Shown: one piece after another, positions 15,555 to 22,872 of the stretch
Layout: the number at the start of each line of letters is the position of its first letter
Numbering within the stretch: the stretch's first letter is position 1
Assembly (NCBI GenBank): GCA_964459325.1
Contig: CAYWKU010000046.1
Span: 1-25,730 of the forward strand
Reading direction: 5' to 3'
DNA from: CAYWKU01 sp964459325
Lineage (GTDB): Bacteria; RBG-13-61-14; CAYWKU01
DNA: 25,730 nt
Translations under genes and position numbers: made by a program
The notes under the pieces: generated by a model
Databases searched by the model: none
Seen by the model: only the letters and a program-made list of their open reading frames with translations
Told to the model about the DNA's origin: nothing

Positions 15555-16769
15555 TCAGTCCTCCCTTTCCATGATAAGGCACACCGTCCATGCGTTGGAG
15601 GCGCCTCCCATGCTCTGCACCAGGCCGCGCTTTGCGTTTTTTACCTGTCTTTTGTCGCATTGACCCCGAAGTTGCCTGACGATTTCGATGGTCTGCATGA
15701 CCCCCGTTGCGCCCACGGCGTGGCCGCATCCGATAAGCCCGCCGGAGGTGTTGACGGGCAGTGAGCCGTCCAGCATTACCGTGCCGTCTTCGAGCAGTCT
15801 GCCCCCTTCCCCGGGCGGGCAGAGGCGGCAGTCTTCGTAGTTGAGTATTTCGGTGCCGGTGAAGGCGTCATGCAGCTCGGCCACGTCTATCTGATTGGCG
15901 GGGTCGGTTATACCCGCCATTTTGTAAGCCGCATCGGCGGCCCGGACGCTGGACTCGAACTCGCACATCTTATCCCGGTATCCCACCAGCCCCCAGTCGG
16001 TGCCCATGCCCACTCCCGTTATCCGGACCGGGTTGTCGGTAATTTCCCTCGCGCGGTTTTCTTCGGCGATGATAACGCACGCGGCGCCTTCGCTGTACAG
16101 GCAGTTGTCCAGCATTTTAAACGGGGTGGCTATCATCCGGGAGTTCAGGACTTCCTCCACCGTCAGCTCCATCGGCGACTGGGCGACCGGGTTGAGGGTG
16201 GCGTTGTAGTGGTTCTTCACGCTGACCATGGCCATCTGCTTTTCGGTGGGCTGGCCGTTGAATTTTTTCCGGTGTGACACCACGTTGAGCGCAAACACTC
16301 CCGCCGCGGTTCTCCCGGTGCCGAAATCGAAGCTCTGCTCGGCGGTGTAGCTGATGGCTTTAAGTACCTCCGGGGTGGTTTTGCGCATTTCATAGTTGTA
16401 GCAGTCGTTGCATTTTTCAGCGCCCAACACCAGGCAAACGTCGCTCATGCCGCTGGCCACTTCCAGCAGGCCGAGGCGGATGGCGTTGCCCCCGGTGGCG
16501 CCGCCCGACCGGACGCTGGTGACCGGTTTCGGCACCATTCCGAGGTAATCGTGCATGAAAAGGTCCGGCTGATACTGGCGTGCGAAAAAGTCGTTGTAGA
16601 GCCCGTAGACGCAACCGTCGATATCGTCCTTGCCCAGTTTTGCGTCGCCCAGCGCGTCCCTTACCGCCATAAAGCCGAGCTCGTAAAGGGATTTATCGGT
16701 GTGCCTGGGGCGGAAGTTGGTTATTCCCGCGCCCACTATCGCCACTTTCCTCAAGGGGTTATGCGCCAT
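15555..16769 (-). CDS. Thiolase-like (SCP2/SCPx-type) protein lacking the usual Cys nucleophile
   Basis: The 404-residue protein has the thiolase fold: IVGAGITNF at the start, ELHDAFTGTE, and the C-terminal NTSGGLIGCGHAVGATG block containing the catalytic His. Where thiolases have CxSGG, this one reads SGGATGGNA, so Gly (about 90) replaces Cys. The second catalytic Cys near the end is also absent (QSMGGASNAW, Ser near 386). Loss of both Cys, with a DUF35 neighbour, matches Ltp2-like retro-aldolases or non-thiolytic C-C lyases better than a true acetyl-CoA acetyltransferase. ATG 16769 is chosen because AGAGG lies 8 bases upstream; an in-frame ATG at 16922 would run through the repeat. It is first in an operon with the DUF35 and sulfatase genes. 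Confidence 0.88.
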   Translation of the reverse strand: MAHNPLRKVAIVGAGITNFRPRHTDKSLYELGFMAVRDALGDAKLGKDDIDGCVYGLYNDFFARQYQPDLFMHDYLGMVPKPVTSVRSGGATGGNAIRLGLLEVASGMSDVCLVLGAEKCNDCYNYEMRKTTPEVLKAISYTAEQSFDFGTGRTAAGVFALNVVSHRKKFNGQPTEKQMAMVSVKNHYNATLNPVAQSPMELTVEEVLNSRMIATPFKMLDNCLYSEGAACVIIAEENRAREITDNPVRITGVGMGTDWGLVGYRDKMCEFESSVRAADAAYKMAGITDPANQIDVAELHDAFTGTEILNYEDCRLCPPGEGGRLLEDGTVMLDGSLPVNTSGGLIGCGHAVGATGVMQTIEIVRQLRGQCDKRQVKNAKRGLVQSMGGASNAWTVCLIMERED

Positions 16770-16801
16770 ATCATTAACCTCTAATGGATTGGATTTTGGT
16801 A

Positions 16802-16830
16802 AATATCTTTTAAAAAGCCGGAAATCGCAA
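16802..16830 (-). promoter_or_regulatory. Candidate promoter for the thiolase-like/DUF35/sulfatase operon
   Basis: On the minus strand TTGCGA is followed after 17 bases by GATATT (4 of 6 in each box). The -10 box is 32 bases upstream of ATG 16769. Confidence 0.35.
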
Positions 16831-16874
16831 GGAGGAGAGGCGTGCCGGGATTCCCCGGATAAACTCGCATCCCG

Positions 16875-16951
16875 ATGGTAGGCCCGACACTCTTGTCGGG
16901 CATGCCGGGGGACGCCGTGCAAAGCGCGGCAGGAGTGCCGCCCCTACTATG
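16875..16951 (+). repeat. 77-base palindromic element, copy 1
   Basis: The element begins ATGGTAGGC and ends in an imperfect inverted copy, CCCTACTATG. It contains two strong stems: CCCGACA/TGTCGGG with loop CTCT, and GCGGCA/TGCCGC with loop GGAG. It is identical to copy 2 except at two bases near the right end. It has no coding capacity, and its REP/MITE-like layout suggests mobility in trans. Confidence 0.8.
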
Positions 16952-16981
16952 TTTGGAAATTCCCCTGAAGGGTCCCCCACA

Positions 16982-17000
16982 CCGATAGCACAGCTATCGG
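16982..17000. repeat. Short hairpin between the two 77-base elements
   Basis: CCGATAGC and GCTATCGG pair perfectly around ACA. It is a different palindrome from the flanking elements but has the same short-loop design as the other intergenic hairpins in the window. Confidence 0.6.
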
Positions 17001-17014
17001 CGCCACCCTCCTGC

Positions 17015-17091
17015 ATGGTAGGCCCGACACTCTTGTCGGGCATGCCGGGGGACGCCGTGCAAAGCGCGGCAGGAGTGCCGCGCCTACCATG
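17015..17091 (+). repeat. 77-base palindromic element, copy 2
   Basis: Here the terminal inverted repeats are perfect (ATGGTAGGC at the start, GCCTACCAT before the last base). The two internal stems are the same as in copy 1, which lies exactly 140 bases to the left in the same orientation. Confidence 0.8.
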
Positions 17092-17129
17092 ACAGGAGAG
17101 GCGTGTGATGCCATCAGGGATGGGCGTGC

Positions 17130-17158
17130 TTGAAATTATCGCAAGATTCCATTAAAAT
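17130..17158 (+). promoter_or_regulatory. Candidate sigma70 promoter for the purE operon
   Basis: TTGAAA and TAAAAT are 17 bases apart (4 of 6 and 5 of 6 matches). The -10 box ends 29 bases before ATG 17188 and just after the repeat array. Confidence 0.55.
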
Positions 17159-17187
17159 TTTCACTCCGACCAATCGGGAGCGGCATT

Positions 17188-17691
17188 ATGAGTGAAGTAA
17201 AAGTCGGCATAATAATGGGAAGCATATCCGACCGCGAAAAGATGAGCGGCGCGTGGGAAGTACTGGAAGAGCTGGGTGCGCCTTACGAGGTATCCGTGGC
17301 CAGCGCCCACCGCAGCCCGGATAAGGTGGCGGAATACGCCCGCAACGCCCGCGACCGCGGCCTTCGGGTTATTATAGCGGGGGCCGGCGGAGCGGCTCAC
17401 CTGGCCGGAGTCGTAGCGGCTCACACCACCCTGCCGGTAATCGGGGTGCCGATGCCGGGAGGCGCCGTCGGAGGTCTCGACGCTCTCTTGAGCACGGTAA
17501 ACATGCCGCCGGGTGTGCCGGTGGCGACGGTCGGGATAGGAGGCGCAAAAAACGCGGGGATTCTGGCCGCGCAAATGCTGGCCATATCGGACGACGAGCT
17601 GAAAGGCGGGTTGGAAGAGTACAAGAAAAAGCTGGAAAACAAAGTAAGTGAAATGAACGAAGAGTTGAAAAGCTCTCTCAAAAAACCATAA
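17188..17691 (+). CDS. purE: 5-(carboxyamino)imidazole ribonucleotide mutase
   Basis: The 167-residue enzyme rearranges N5-CAIR to CAIR in purine synthesis. Motifs in order are IMGSISDREKM at the start, SVASAHRSPDK with the catalytic His, and IAGAGGAAHLAGVVAAHT. GVPMPGGAVGGLDALLS and VGIGGAKNAGILAAQ follow. The length fits PurE. The C-terminus is Lys/Glu rich and probably helical. ATG 17188 has GGGAG 8 bases upstream. It leads an apparent plus-strand operon ending at hicB, and is separate from purB/purC at 10417-12497 although it supplies their pathway. No purK is in the window. Confidence 0.95.
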   Translation: MSEVKVGIIMGSISDREKMSGAWEVLEELGAPYEVSVASAHRSPDKVAEYARNARDRGLRVIIAGAGGAAHLAGVVAAHTTLPVIGVPMPGGAVGGLDALLSTVNMPPGVPVATVGIGGAKNAGILAAQMLAISDDELKGGLEEYKKKLENKVSEMNEELKSSLKKP

Positions 17692-17757
17692 ATGCCGCAG
17701 AGAGACAGGCAACCGGATTTTCCGCATTTCTAACTAAAAAGGTGAACAGAGGAACAA

Positions 17758-18390
17758 TTGACACTTGTAAGGGCGCCGCACCCCGATGCCATTGCCAGGG
17801 CAGGGGAGTTAATAAATCAGGGCGAAGTGGTGGTATATCCCACCGAGACCATTTACGGCCTGGCCGCGGACGCTACCAACGAAGACGCCATCAGGCGGGT
17901 GTTCGAGATGAAAGGCCGCCTGCCGGATGTGCCGATACCGGTGATTGTGGCGGATATGGGTATGCTCAAAGATGTGGTGAAGCAAATCAACACCATGGCA
18001 AAGCGGTTGATGGAGGCTTTCTGGCCGGGACCGTTGACCATGGTGTTTGACGCCGCTCCCAGCTTGTCGGAGCTTCTTACCGGCGGCACATCGAGTATAG
18101 GCGTCCGGATACCCTCCTCCGAGATAGCGCTCGACCTGGTATACTCGGCGGGTGGCCCGATTACCGCCACCAGCGCCAACGCCAGCGGCGCCGAGCCTCC
18201 CTCCGACCCTCGCGACGTCGCATCTCAACTGACGCAGAGGCCGGCGATGGTAATAGATGCGGGAGAGCTTGAATACGCGGAGCCTTCCACGGTGGTAGAT
18301 ATCAGGGCGGAGACGATTCGAGTGCTGAGGGACGGCGCCATCCCGCAGGAAAGCATAGTTCGGGCATTGGAAGGGACAAGGAGGTTTTAG
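17758..18390 (+). CDS. tsaC: L-threonylcarbamoyladenylate synthase (Sua5/YrdC/YciO family)
   Basis: The 210-residue protein makes threonylcarbamoyl-AMP from threonine, bicarbonate and ATP, the first step of t6A37 tRNA modification. Family blocks are VVYPTETIYGLAADATN (24-40), FEMKGRLPDVPIPV, FWPGPLT, SIGVRIPSS and TATSANASGAEPP. The C-terminal Sua5-specific domain is absent, so it is the short YrdC-type enzyme. The start is TTG 17758 with AGAGGA close upstream; I see no ATG that keeps the N-terminus. It lies 66 bases after purE and 5 bases before the DUF1015 gene. Confidence 0.93.
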   Translation: MTLVRAPHPDAIARAGELINQGEVVVYPTETIYGLAADATNEDAIRRVFEMKGRLPDVPIPVIVADMGMLKDVVKQINTMAKRLMEAFWPGPLTMVFDAAPSLSELLTGGTSSIGVRIPSSEIALDLVYSAGGPITATSANASGAEPPSDPRDVASQLTQRPAMVIDAGELEYAEPSTVVDIRAETIRVLRDGAIPQESIVRALEGTRRF

Positions 18391-18395
18391 AGTTT

Positions 18396-19712
18396 ATGGC
18401 TGACGTGAGGCCGTTCCCGGCGGTAAGATACAACCCGGAAAAAGTCGGAAAACAAGGGAATGTAATCGCGCCGCCTTACGACATAATAGACAAGCGGGAA
18501 GAGAAAATTCTTTATGAAAGGCATCCCAACAACGTCATACGGCTGATTCTTCCCGACAGGGAGCGCGGTCATACCGAAGCCGAGGACGACTATCATTCCG
18601 CCAGGTTGTACCTGGACGAGTGGCTGCAATCCGGTGTGCTATCCAAAGACGAGGAAGCTTACTACATCACTTCGCAGGAGTTCGAGTACCGGGACGTGAT
18701 GACCCGGTGGGGAATACTTGCGGCTGTGGGGCTGGAGGAGTATGACAATCGAGTGGTTATTCCCCATGAAGCAACCATGGACGGGCCAAAGGAGGACCGT
18801 TTCAAGCTGATGGAAGCCTGCCGGGCGAACCTGAGCCCGGTGTTCTGCTGCTACTTTGACCCTGATAAGAAGATAGCCGAGATTATAAATAAAACGGCCC
18901 GCCAAGAGCCGGTCTTCGAGGCTACCGAGGAGGACGGCGTAAGGACAAAAATGTGGAAGCTTTCCGACCCGGAGCTTGTTGCGGGGATGAAGGCCGCTTT
19001 CGCCGACAAAAAACTATACATCGCCGACGGCCATCACCGCTACGAAACCTGCCTTGCGCTAAAATATAAAATGATGCGCGAAAACCCGGATGTCGAAGAC
19101 GCCCCGTGGATGAGAACACTGATGTATCTGGTTGATTTCGAAGACCCCGGTATGGTTATCAGGCCGTACCACAGGGCCGTTAAGCATTTGAAGGGGATGA
19201 GCGTGGGGGAGTTTCTGGATTCCCTGGACGAGCTGTTTTACAAAACCATGCTTTACATAAATCCGTGGAGGGACGGCCAGGAGGCTCGGGAAAGGGCCCG
19301 AAACATGCTGGCCAAAGCTTCGGAAAACAACCCGGCCTTCGCCCTTATTGCAGCGGGCGACGAACACGCTTATATTCTTGTGCCGAAACCGGAAGCGTGG
19401 GAGCTTCTAGAAGACATGGAAGAGCCCTTGCGCAACCTCGATGCATCGGTGCTCAAACGACTGGCCTTCGAGGAAATTCTTGAGATAAGCGAAGCGGACT
19501 TGAGGGAAGGAAAAGTCATTATGTACGACCCGGACTGGCGCGAAATATGGAAAGCAGTACGCAAAAAGGGCTGGGCCCTGGGCTTCTTCCTTAACCCGGT
19601 TAAACCGCAGCAGGTGACGAACATAGCCGAGGCGGGGTTGATAATGCCCCAGAAGTCCACTTACTTTTATCCCAAGATTCCATCGGGACTTGTTATTCAC
19701 AGGTTCTTTTAG
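18396..19712 (+). CDS. DUF1015 family protein
   Basis: The 438-residue protein has the typical DUF1015 opening, VRPFPAVRYNPEKVG then VIAPPYDII (about 4-31). The conserved DGHHRYETCL motif lies at 211-220 and LMYLVDFEDPGM further on. Length and motif order match the family, which is widespread in anaerobes. No biochemical role is established as far as I know. It has no signal peptide or membrane span, so it is probably cytosolic. AAGGAGG overlaps the tsaC end and supports ATG 18396. It is embedded in the purE-tsaC operon. Confidence 0.88.
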   Translation: MADVRPFPAVRYNPEKVGKQGNVIAPPYDIIDKREEKILYERHPNNVIRLILPDRERGHTEAEDDYHSARLYLDEWLQSGVLSKDEEAYYITSQEFEYRDVMTRWGILAAVGLEEYDNRVVIPHEATMDGPKEDRFKLMEACRANLSPVFCCYFDPDKKIAEIINKTARQEPVFEATEEDGVRTKMWKLSDPELVAGMKAAFADKKLYIADGHHRYETCLALKYKMMRENPDVEDAPWMRTLMYLVDFEDPGMVIRPYHRAVKHLKGMSVGEFLDSLDELFYKTMLYINPWRDGQEARERARNMLAKASENNPAFALIAAGDEHAYILVPKPEAWELLEDMEEPLRNLDASVLKRLAFEEILEISEADLREGKVIMYDPDWREIWKAVRKKGWALGFFLNPVKPQQVTNIAEAGLIMPQKSTYFYPKIPSGLVIHRFF

Positions 19713-19735
19713 ACTGAACAAGAAGGGGAGGAAAA

Positions 19736-19942
19736 ATGGCCTCAGAGGAAAATCTGTACAGCGATACTCTTCAGGTTGAAAGAAAGTTCTATTTCTTCGA
19801 CATCAAGAGTAACAATGAAGGGAGCTTTTTAAGGATAACCGAAAAGAAGGACGACCGGCGTAACTCGATAATAATTCCTTCAACCGGACTCGACGATTTC
19901 ATAAGTAAGCTCAAGGACGTCATCTCCAACGGCTTGAAATAA
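19736..19942 (+). CDS. PUR-domain nucleic-acid-binding protein (PurA/BpuR-like, DUF3276)
   Basis: This 68-residue protein matches a single PUR repeat: LYSDTLQVERKFYFFDIK, SFLRITEKK, then a C-terminal helix DDFISKLKDVIS. The Borrelia protein BpuR and the Bacteroidetes DUF3276 proteins have the same layout and bind single-stranded DNA or RNA, usually as dimers. GGGGAGG stands 5 bases before ATG 19736, a strong ribosome site suggesting high expression. It sits between DUF1015 and a tRNA methyltransferase-like gene, so a role in RNA metabolism or gene regulation is plausible. Confidence 0.82.
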   Translation: MASEENLYSDTLQVERKFYFFDIKSNNEGSFLRITEKKDDRRNSIIIPSTGLDDFISKLKDVISNGLK

Positions 19943-19949
19943 TAATCTT

Positions 19950-20747
19950 ATGAGCCAAGAGGGCCGCAAGGGCGACGAAGCTGCATCCTTCCGCCGAAAG
20001 GACGAAGGCACGGCGGATACCCCCTTTTGCGGCAGGCTCAAGGTTTTTCAGCCCGAAAAAGGCTTCCGCTACACCGTCGACGCGTTTCTCCTGGTGAGTT
20101 TCGCCGCCGGTTATCTGGACGGTAAAAAGACTCGCTCCGGCCGGGTCATCGAGCTCGGCTCCGGCAGTGGCGTGGTCTCCCTCGGCATTGCCCTTCACCC
20201 GGCGGTAAAACAAGTCAACGGCGTGGAAATCGTTGGAGAACTCGTTGAGCTGAGTCGCCGGAGTGCCGAAGCAAACGGCATGACCGACAGGGTTACTTTC
20301 GTTCAGGGCAACCTCAAGGAGCTTTCCAAAACCGGAGTCAAACCCGAAAGCTTCGACATGATAGTCGCCAACCCTCCATACAGGCCGGTGTCCGGCGGCA
20401 GGGTCAGCCCCGACTTCGCCCGCGCGGTAGCCCGGCACGAGGTGGCATGCACGCTGGAGGACGTTGTGAAAGCCGCGGCCCGGGCGATGAAGAAGAAGGG
20501 GCGGTTGTGCATGATATACCCGCCGGACAGGTTGTCCGAGCTAATGGCGAAACTCGCGGAAAACGGCCTCCATCCGGGACACATCCGTTTCGTGCACCCC
20601 AAACCGTCCGACTCCGCCCGCATGATGCTCGTCGAAGCGCAAAAAGCCGGGGCAGGCACTGTCGAGGTGATGCCGCCGCTTATCGTCCATGACGATAGTG
20701 GAGATTACAGCGCCGAAGTGAAGAAAACCTTCGAGGGGCCGGGATGA
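19950..20747 (+). CDS. SAM-dependent methyltransferase, TrmN6/YfiC-like
   Basis: The 265-residue protein has the YfiC/TrmN6 pattern. A QPEKGFRYTVDAFLLVSF block (about 34-51) precedes SAM motif I ELGSGSG (68-74), an acidic VEIVGE strand end, and NPPY (141-144), the signature of N6-adenine or glutamine methyltransferases. E. coli TrmN6 methylates A37 of tRNA1-Val. With tsaC upstream, two tRNA position-37 modification functions may share this operon. Specificity is inferred. The ribosome site is weak, and the start is 7 bases after the PUR gene. It ends in an ATGA overlap with folK. Confidence 0.85.
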   Translation: MSQEGRKGDEAASFRRKDEGTADTPFCGRLKVFQPEKGFRYTVDAFLLVSFAAGYLDGKKTRSGRVIELGSGSGVVSLGIALHPAVKQVNGVEIVGELVELSRRSAEANGMTDRVTFVQGNLKELSKTGVKPESFDMIVANPPYRPVSGGRVSPDFARAVARHEVACTLEDVVKAAARAMKKKGRLCMIYPPDRLSELMAKLAENGLHPGHIRFVHPKPSDSARMMLVEAQKAGAGTVEVMPPLIVHDDSGDYSAEVKKTFEGPG

Positions 20748-21247
20748 CTACCACCGTTATCGGAATGGGCGGAAACCTGGGCGAACCCCGGGAGAACATG
20801 CGTAAAGCGCTGGAGTTGTTGGCCGAGGAATTCAGCCTGATAAAGAAATCGTCCCTGTACCGGACGGCAGCGGTCGGAGGCCCGCCCGGCCAACCGGATT
20901 GCTACAACGCAGTGGCGATGGTGGATACTAACGAGGCCCCGCCGGAAGAAATACTGAAAGCGCTGCACGCAATCGAAAGGCGGTTGGGAAGAATACGCGA
21001 GGAAAAATGGGGCCCGAGAATCATAGACCTGGATATTATAGACCACGGAGGCGCGATTGTGGAAGAGGGCGAGTTGATTCTACCACACCCCATGATGCAA
21101 TCGAGAGCGTTCGTGCTGGCCCCGCTTAACGAAATCGCGCCCGACTGGAAGCACCCGGTGTCGGGATTGACTCCCGGCCGGATGCTGGAGAATTTGCCGG
21201 AGGAGGACGAATCCGTCATCCTGGCGGTGGAGGAATGGCCCGCATGA
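20744..21247 (+). CDS. folK: 6-hydroxymethyl-dihydropterin pyrophosphokinase
   Basis: The 167-residue enzyme transfers pyrophosphate from ATP to hydroxymethyl-dihydropterin in folate synthesis. Visible blocks are GMGGNLGEPRENM, LYRTAAVGGPPGQPDCYNAV, RRLGRIREEKWGPRIIDLDI with the metal-binding Asp pair, and LPHPMMQSRAFVLAPL. Length and motifs are standard. It overlaps the methyltransferase upstream and the zinc-ribbon gene downstream by 4 bases each. Folate feeds one-carbon units to purine synthesis, which fits an operon led by purE. Confidence 0.95.
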   Translation: MTTTVIGMGGNLGEPRENMRKALELLAEEFSLIKKSSLYRTAAVGGPPGQPDCYNAVAMVDTNEAPPEEILKALHAIERRLGRIREEKWGPRIIDLDIIDHGGAIVEEGELILPHPMMQSRAFVLAPLNEIAPDWKHPVSGLTPGRMLENLPEEDESVILAVEEWPA

Positions 21248-21525
21248 GCCGGCATCTTGCGACGGCCGTGGCGAATTTTCTCTTTAACTTTATCAGGGAT
21301 ACCCTGGAAAAGGCTAGTCGCGAACAATCGGCAGAGAGCATGGGACCGGGAACGGACATGGTAAAGTGCCCGCGCTGCTTTACATATGTGCCTTCACACA
21401 AATCGATTTCTGCAAGGGTAGGGGGCGGGCCCATGAGCTTCTGCTCGCCCGAATGCCTGGAAGCCTACCGCCGCGACCACCAGGAAATAGACCCCGCGGC
21501 CATAGGCGGTGGGCCTGTCGAATAA
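21244..21525 (+). CDS. Small zinc-ribbon protein (PP0621-like), hypothetical
   Basis: The 93-residue protein has an N-terminal helix of mixed hydrophobic and basic residues (about 5-20). A zinc site follows: KCPRCFTYVP with Cys 42 and 45, then FCSPECLEAY with Cys 67 and 71. This resembles small MYND/PP0621-type ribbons. ATG 21244 overlaps the folK stop as ATGA and has GGAGG about 10 bases upstream; the in-frame ATG at 21235 is too close to that site. Function is unknown. Its tail is Gly/Pro rich. Confidence 0.75.
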   Translation: MSRHLATAVANFLFNFIRDTLEKASREQSAESMGPGTDMVKCPRCFTYVPSHKSISARVGGGPMSFCSPECLEAYRRDHQEIDPAAIGGGPVE

Positions 21526-21545
21526 TAAATCATGAGAGCGTCGGC

Positions 21546-21746
21546 ATGAAGGTAAGGGAGCTGAGCAAACTACTGGAGGAAGATGGCTGGAAACAAGTAA
21601 GAATGCGAGGCAGTCACCGGCAGTTTCGACATCCAACGAAGGATGGTATCATAACTGTCGCAGGCAAACCGGGGACAGATGTGCCGAAAGGGACTCTATC
21701 GACGATTGTAAAGCACGCCAACTTGAAGGGGAGCCGTGAACAATGA
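21546..21746 (+). CDS. hicA: HicA-type toxin (mRNA interferase)
   Basis: The 66-residue protein has the HicA double-stranded-RNA-binding-like fold: KVRELSKLLEEDGW, then MRGSHRQFRHP with the catalytic His, then DVPKGTLSTIVKHANL. HicA toxins cleave mRNA and are neutralised by HicB. I start it at ATG 21546, since this gives the canonical HicA N-terminus; the frame is open further upstream through the zinc-ribbon gene. It lies 20 bases after that gene and overlaps hicB as ATGA. Base composition looks less GC-rich than the operon, fitting a mobile toxin-antitoxin cassette. Confidence 0.93.
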   Translation: MKVRELSKLLEEDGWKQVRMRGSHRQFRHPTKDGIITVAGKPGTDVPKGTLSTIVKHANLKGSREQ

Positions 21747-21958
21747 AATACATGGTTGTCATAGAAAAGGGAGAGAATGGCTATGGGGCTTATGTGCCCG
21801 ACCTGCCGGGTTGCGTGGCAGCCGGAGAGACGCGTGACGAGGTGGTTGAGCTGATAAGGGAAGCAATCGAGTTTCACGTAGAAGGATTGAAAGAGGCCGG
21901 AGAAACCCTTCCTCAACCGTCGTCGGCAGTCGAATATGTAGAAATAAACGCGGCGTAA
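21743..21958 (+). CDS. hicB: HicB-type antitoxin, short form without a DNA-binding domain
   Basis: The 71-residue protein is the HicB partial RNase-H-like domain: YMVVIEKGENGYGAYVPDLPGCVAAGET, then an amphipathic EVVELIREAIEFHVEGLKEAG helix. This domain binds and masks HicA. Many HicB proteins carry an additional C-terminal helix-turn-helix or ribbon-helix-helix for autoregulation. Here the protein stops soon after the VEYVEINAA strand, so no such domain is present. Translation is coupled to hicA. Confidence 0.92.
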   Translation: MKYMVVIEKGENGYGAYVPDLPGCVAAGETRDEVVELIREAIEFHVEGLKEAGETLPQPSSAVEYVEINAA

Positions 21959-22008
21959 TATTATGTTATATCCTTTCTCCCGGGTGTTTCGCAACGGTTT
22001 GTACATTT

Positions 22009-22872
22009 CTAGCTTTCATTCATGAATTCGCGGATTAAGCCGGCAACTACATCCGGCTTCTCCTCCTGTAGAAAGTGGCCGACGAAAGGAATAATCTCCA
22101 GCCGCCTCGACCCCGCGATGTCCTCGTATAGCTTCCTTGCCCACGACACGCTAAGCCACCGGTCGTTGCCGCCCCACATGATATAAGTGGGCCTGTCGAA
22201 GCGGTCGAACTTTTCGGCGGCTTCCATCGAGTACTTCTCATCACCCGCCAGCGTGAACAGCCGGAACTGCTCGAATTTTTCCGGGCTGGATACCGTAACT
22301 TTCAGGTACTCTTCGATGGCGTCGTCGCTGAGCGCGTTTTTGTCGTAAACTCCCAGCCGCATCCCCACCGGCGACTTTCCCCATACCGGGCCGAACCCCG
22401 ACCTGTAGCTCAACTTCGCCAGGGTTTTGAACCGAAAGGCCTTCATGAAGTTGGCGACGATGGGCACCGGCCAGTTATCGTAGCAGACGCAGTCGGTGAT
22501 GATGAACCGGCGGATTCTTTCGGGGTTGTTGACCGCCAGCCACTGGCACACCGCGCCGCCCTGGTCGTGGCATACGAGTGTAAACTCATCCAGCCCGATA
22601 CGGTCGGCCAGCTCGATAAGCTTGTCGGCCTGAGCCTCTATATCGTAGCGGTGCTCGAGCGGCGTGTCGGTATCTCCCAGCCCCATGAGGTCCGGCGCCA
22701 CGAGGCGGAACTCGTTCTCAAGGTTGCGGATGACGTTCCGCCAGAGGTAGCTCGAGGTGGGTATGCCGTGCACCAGCATCACCGGCTCGCCGGCGCCGAT
22801 GTCGGAATAAGCCATTCTCACACCGGATAAGTCTGTTTTTTCCTTGGGCAGGGGTTGGTCTTTTTCTTTCAT
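22009..22872 (-). CDS. Alpha/beta hydrolase, haloalkane dehalogenase/epoxide hydrolase-like
   Basis: The 287-residue enzyme has the alpha/beta-hydrolase triad with an Asp nucleophile: HDQGG at 102-106 (Asp 103), an acid in GGNDRW, and the base His at about 266 (VGHFLQEEKP). The oxyanion loop HGIPTSSYLWR (35-45) resembles haloalkane dehalogenases. However, the halide-binding Asn of HGNPT is Ile here, and the Trp that normally follows the nucleophile (HDWGG) is Gln. Dehalogenase activity is therefore doubtful; epoxide or ester hydrolysis is equally likely. It is a lone gene, convergent with hicB and divergent from copB. AAAGGA lies a few bases before ATG 22872. Confidence 0.82.
   Translation of the reverse strand: MKEKDQPLPKEKTDLSGVRMAYSDIGAGEPVMLVHGIPTSSYLWRNVIRNLENEFRLVAPDLMGLGDTDTPLEHRYDIEAQADKLIELADRIGLDEFTLVCHDQGGAVCQWLAVNNPERIRRFIITDCVCYDNWPVPIVANFMKAFRFKTLAKLSYRSGFGPVWGKSPVGMRLGVYDKNALSDDAIEEYLKVTVSSPEKFEQFRLFTLAGDEKYSMEAAEKFDRFDRPTYIMWGGNDRWLSVSWARKLYEDIAGSRRLEIIPFVGHFLQEEKPDVVAGLIREFMNES

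Larger units (their letters stand above)
16833..17105. repeat. Hairpin array bounded by 12-base direct repeats
   Basis: AGGAGAGGCGTG occurs exactly at 16833-16844 and 17094-17105. Between the copies lie a CCGGG/CCCGG stem (16845-16858), the two 77-base elements, and another stem at 16982-17000. The direct repeats could be a target-site duplication or the remains of a segmental duplication. Confidence 0.5.
16770..17187. other. Divergent intergenic region rich in hairpins
   Basis: This 418-base gap has no gene. It contains the thiolase-operon promoter candidate, two copies of a 77-base palindromic element, several other hairpins, a pair of 12-base direct repeats bounding the array, and the purE promoter candidate. 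Details are given in separate entries. Confidence 0.75.

Noticed and set aside
16810..17043. Minus-strand 77-codon open frame across the hairpin array
   Set aside because: Its sequence is made of repeat translation, so it is a composition artefact.
16875..17091. Possible CRISPR array
   Set aside because: There are only two copies, each 77 bases with two internal hairpins, and the spacer between them itself contains a palindrome. No cas genes are present.
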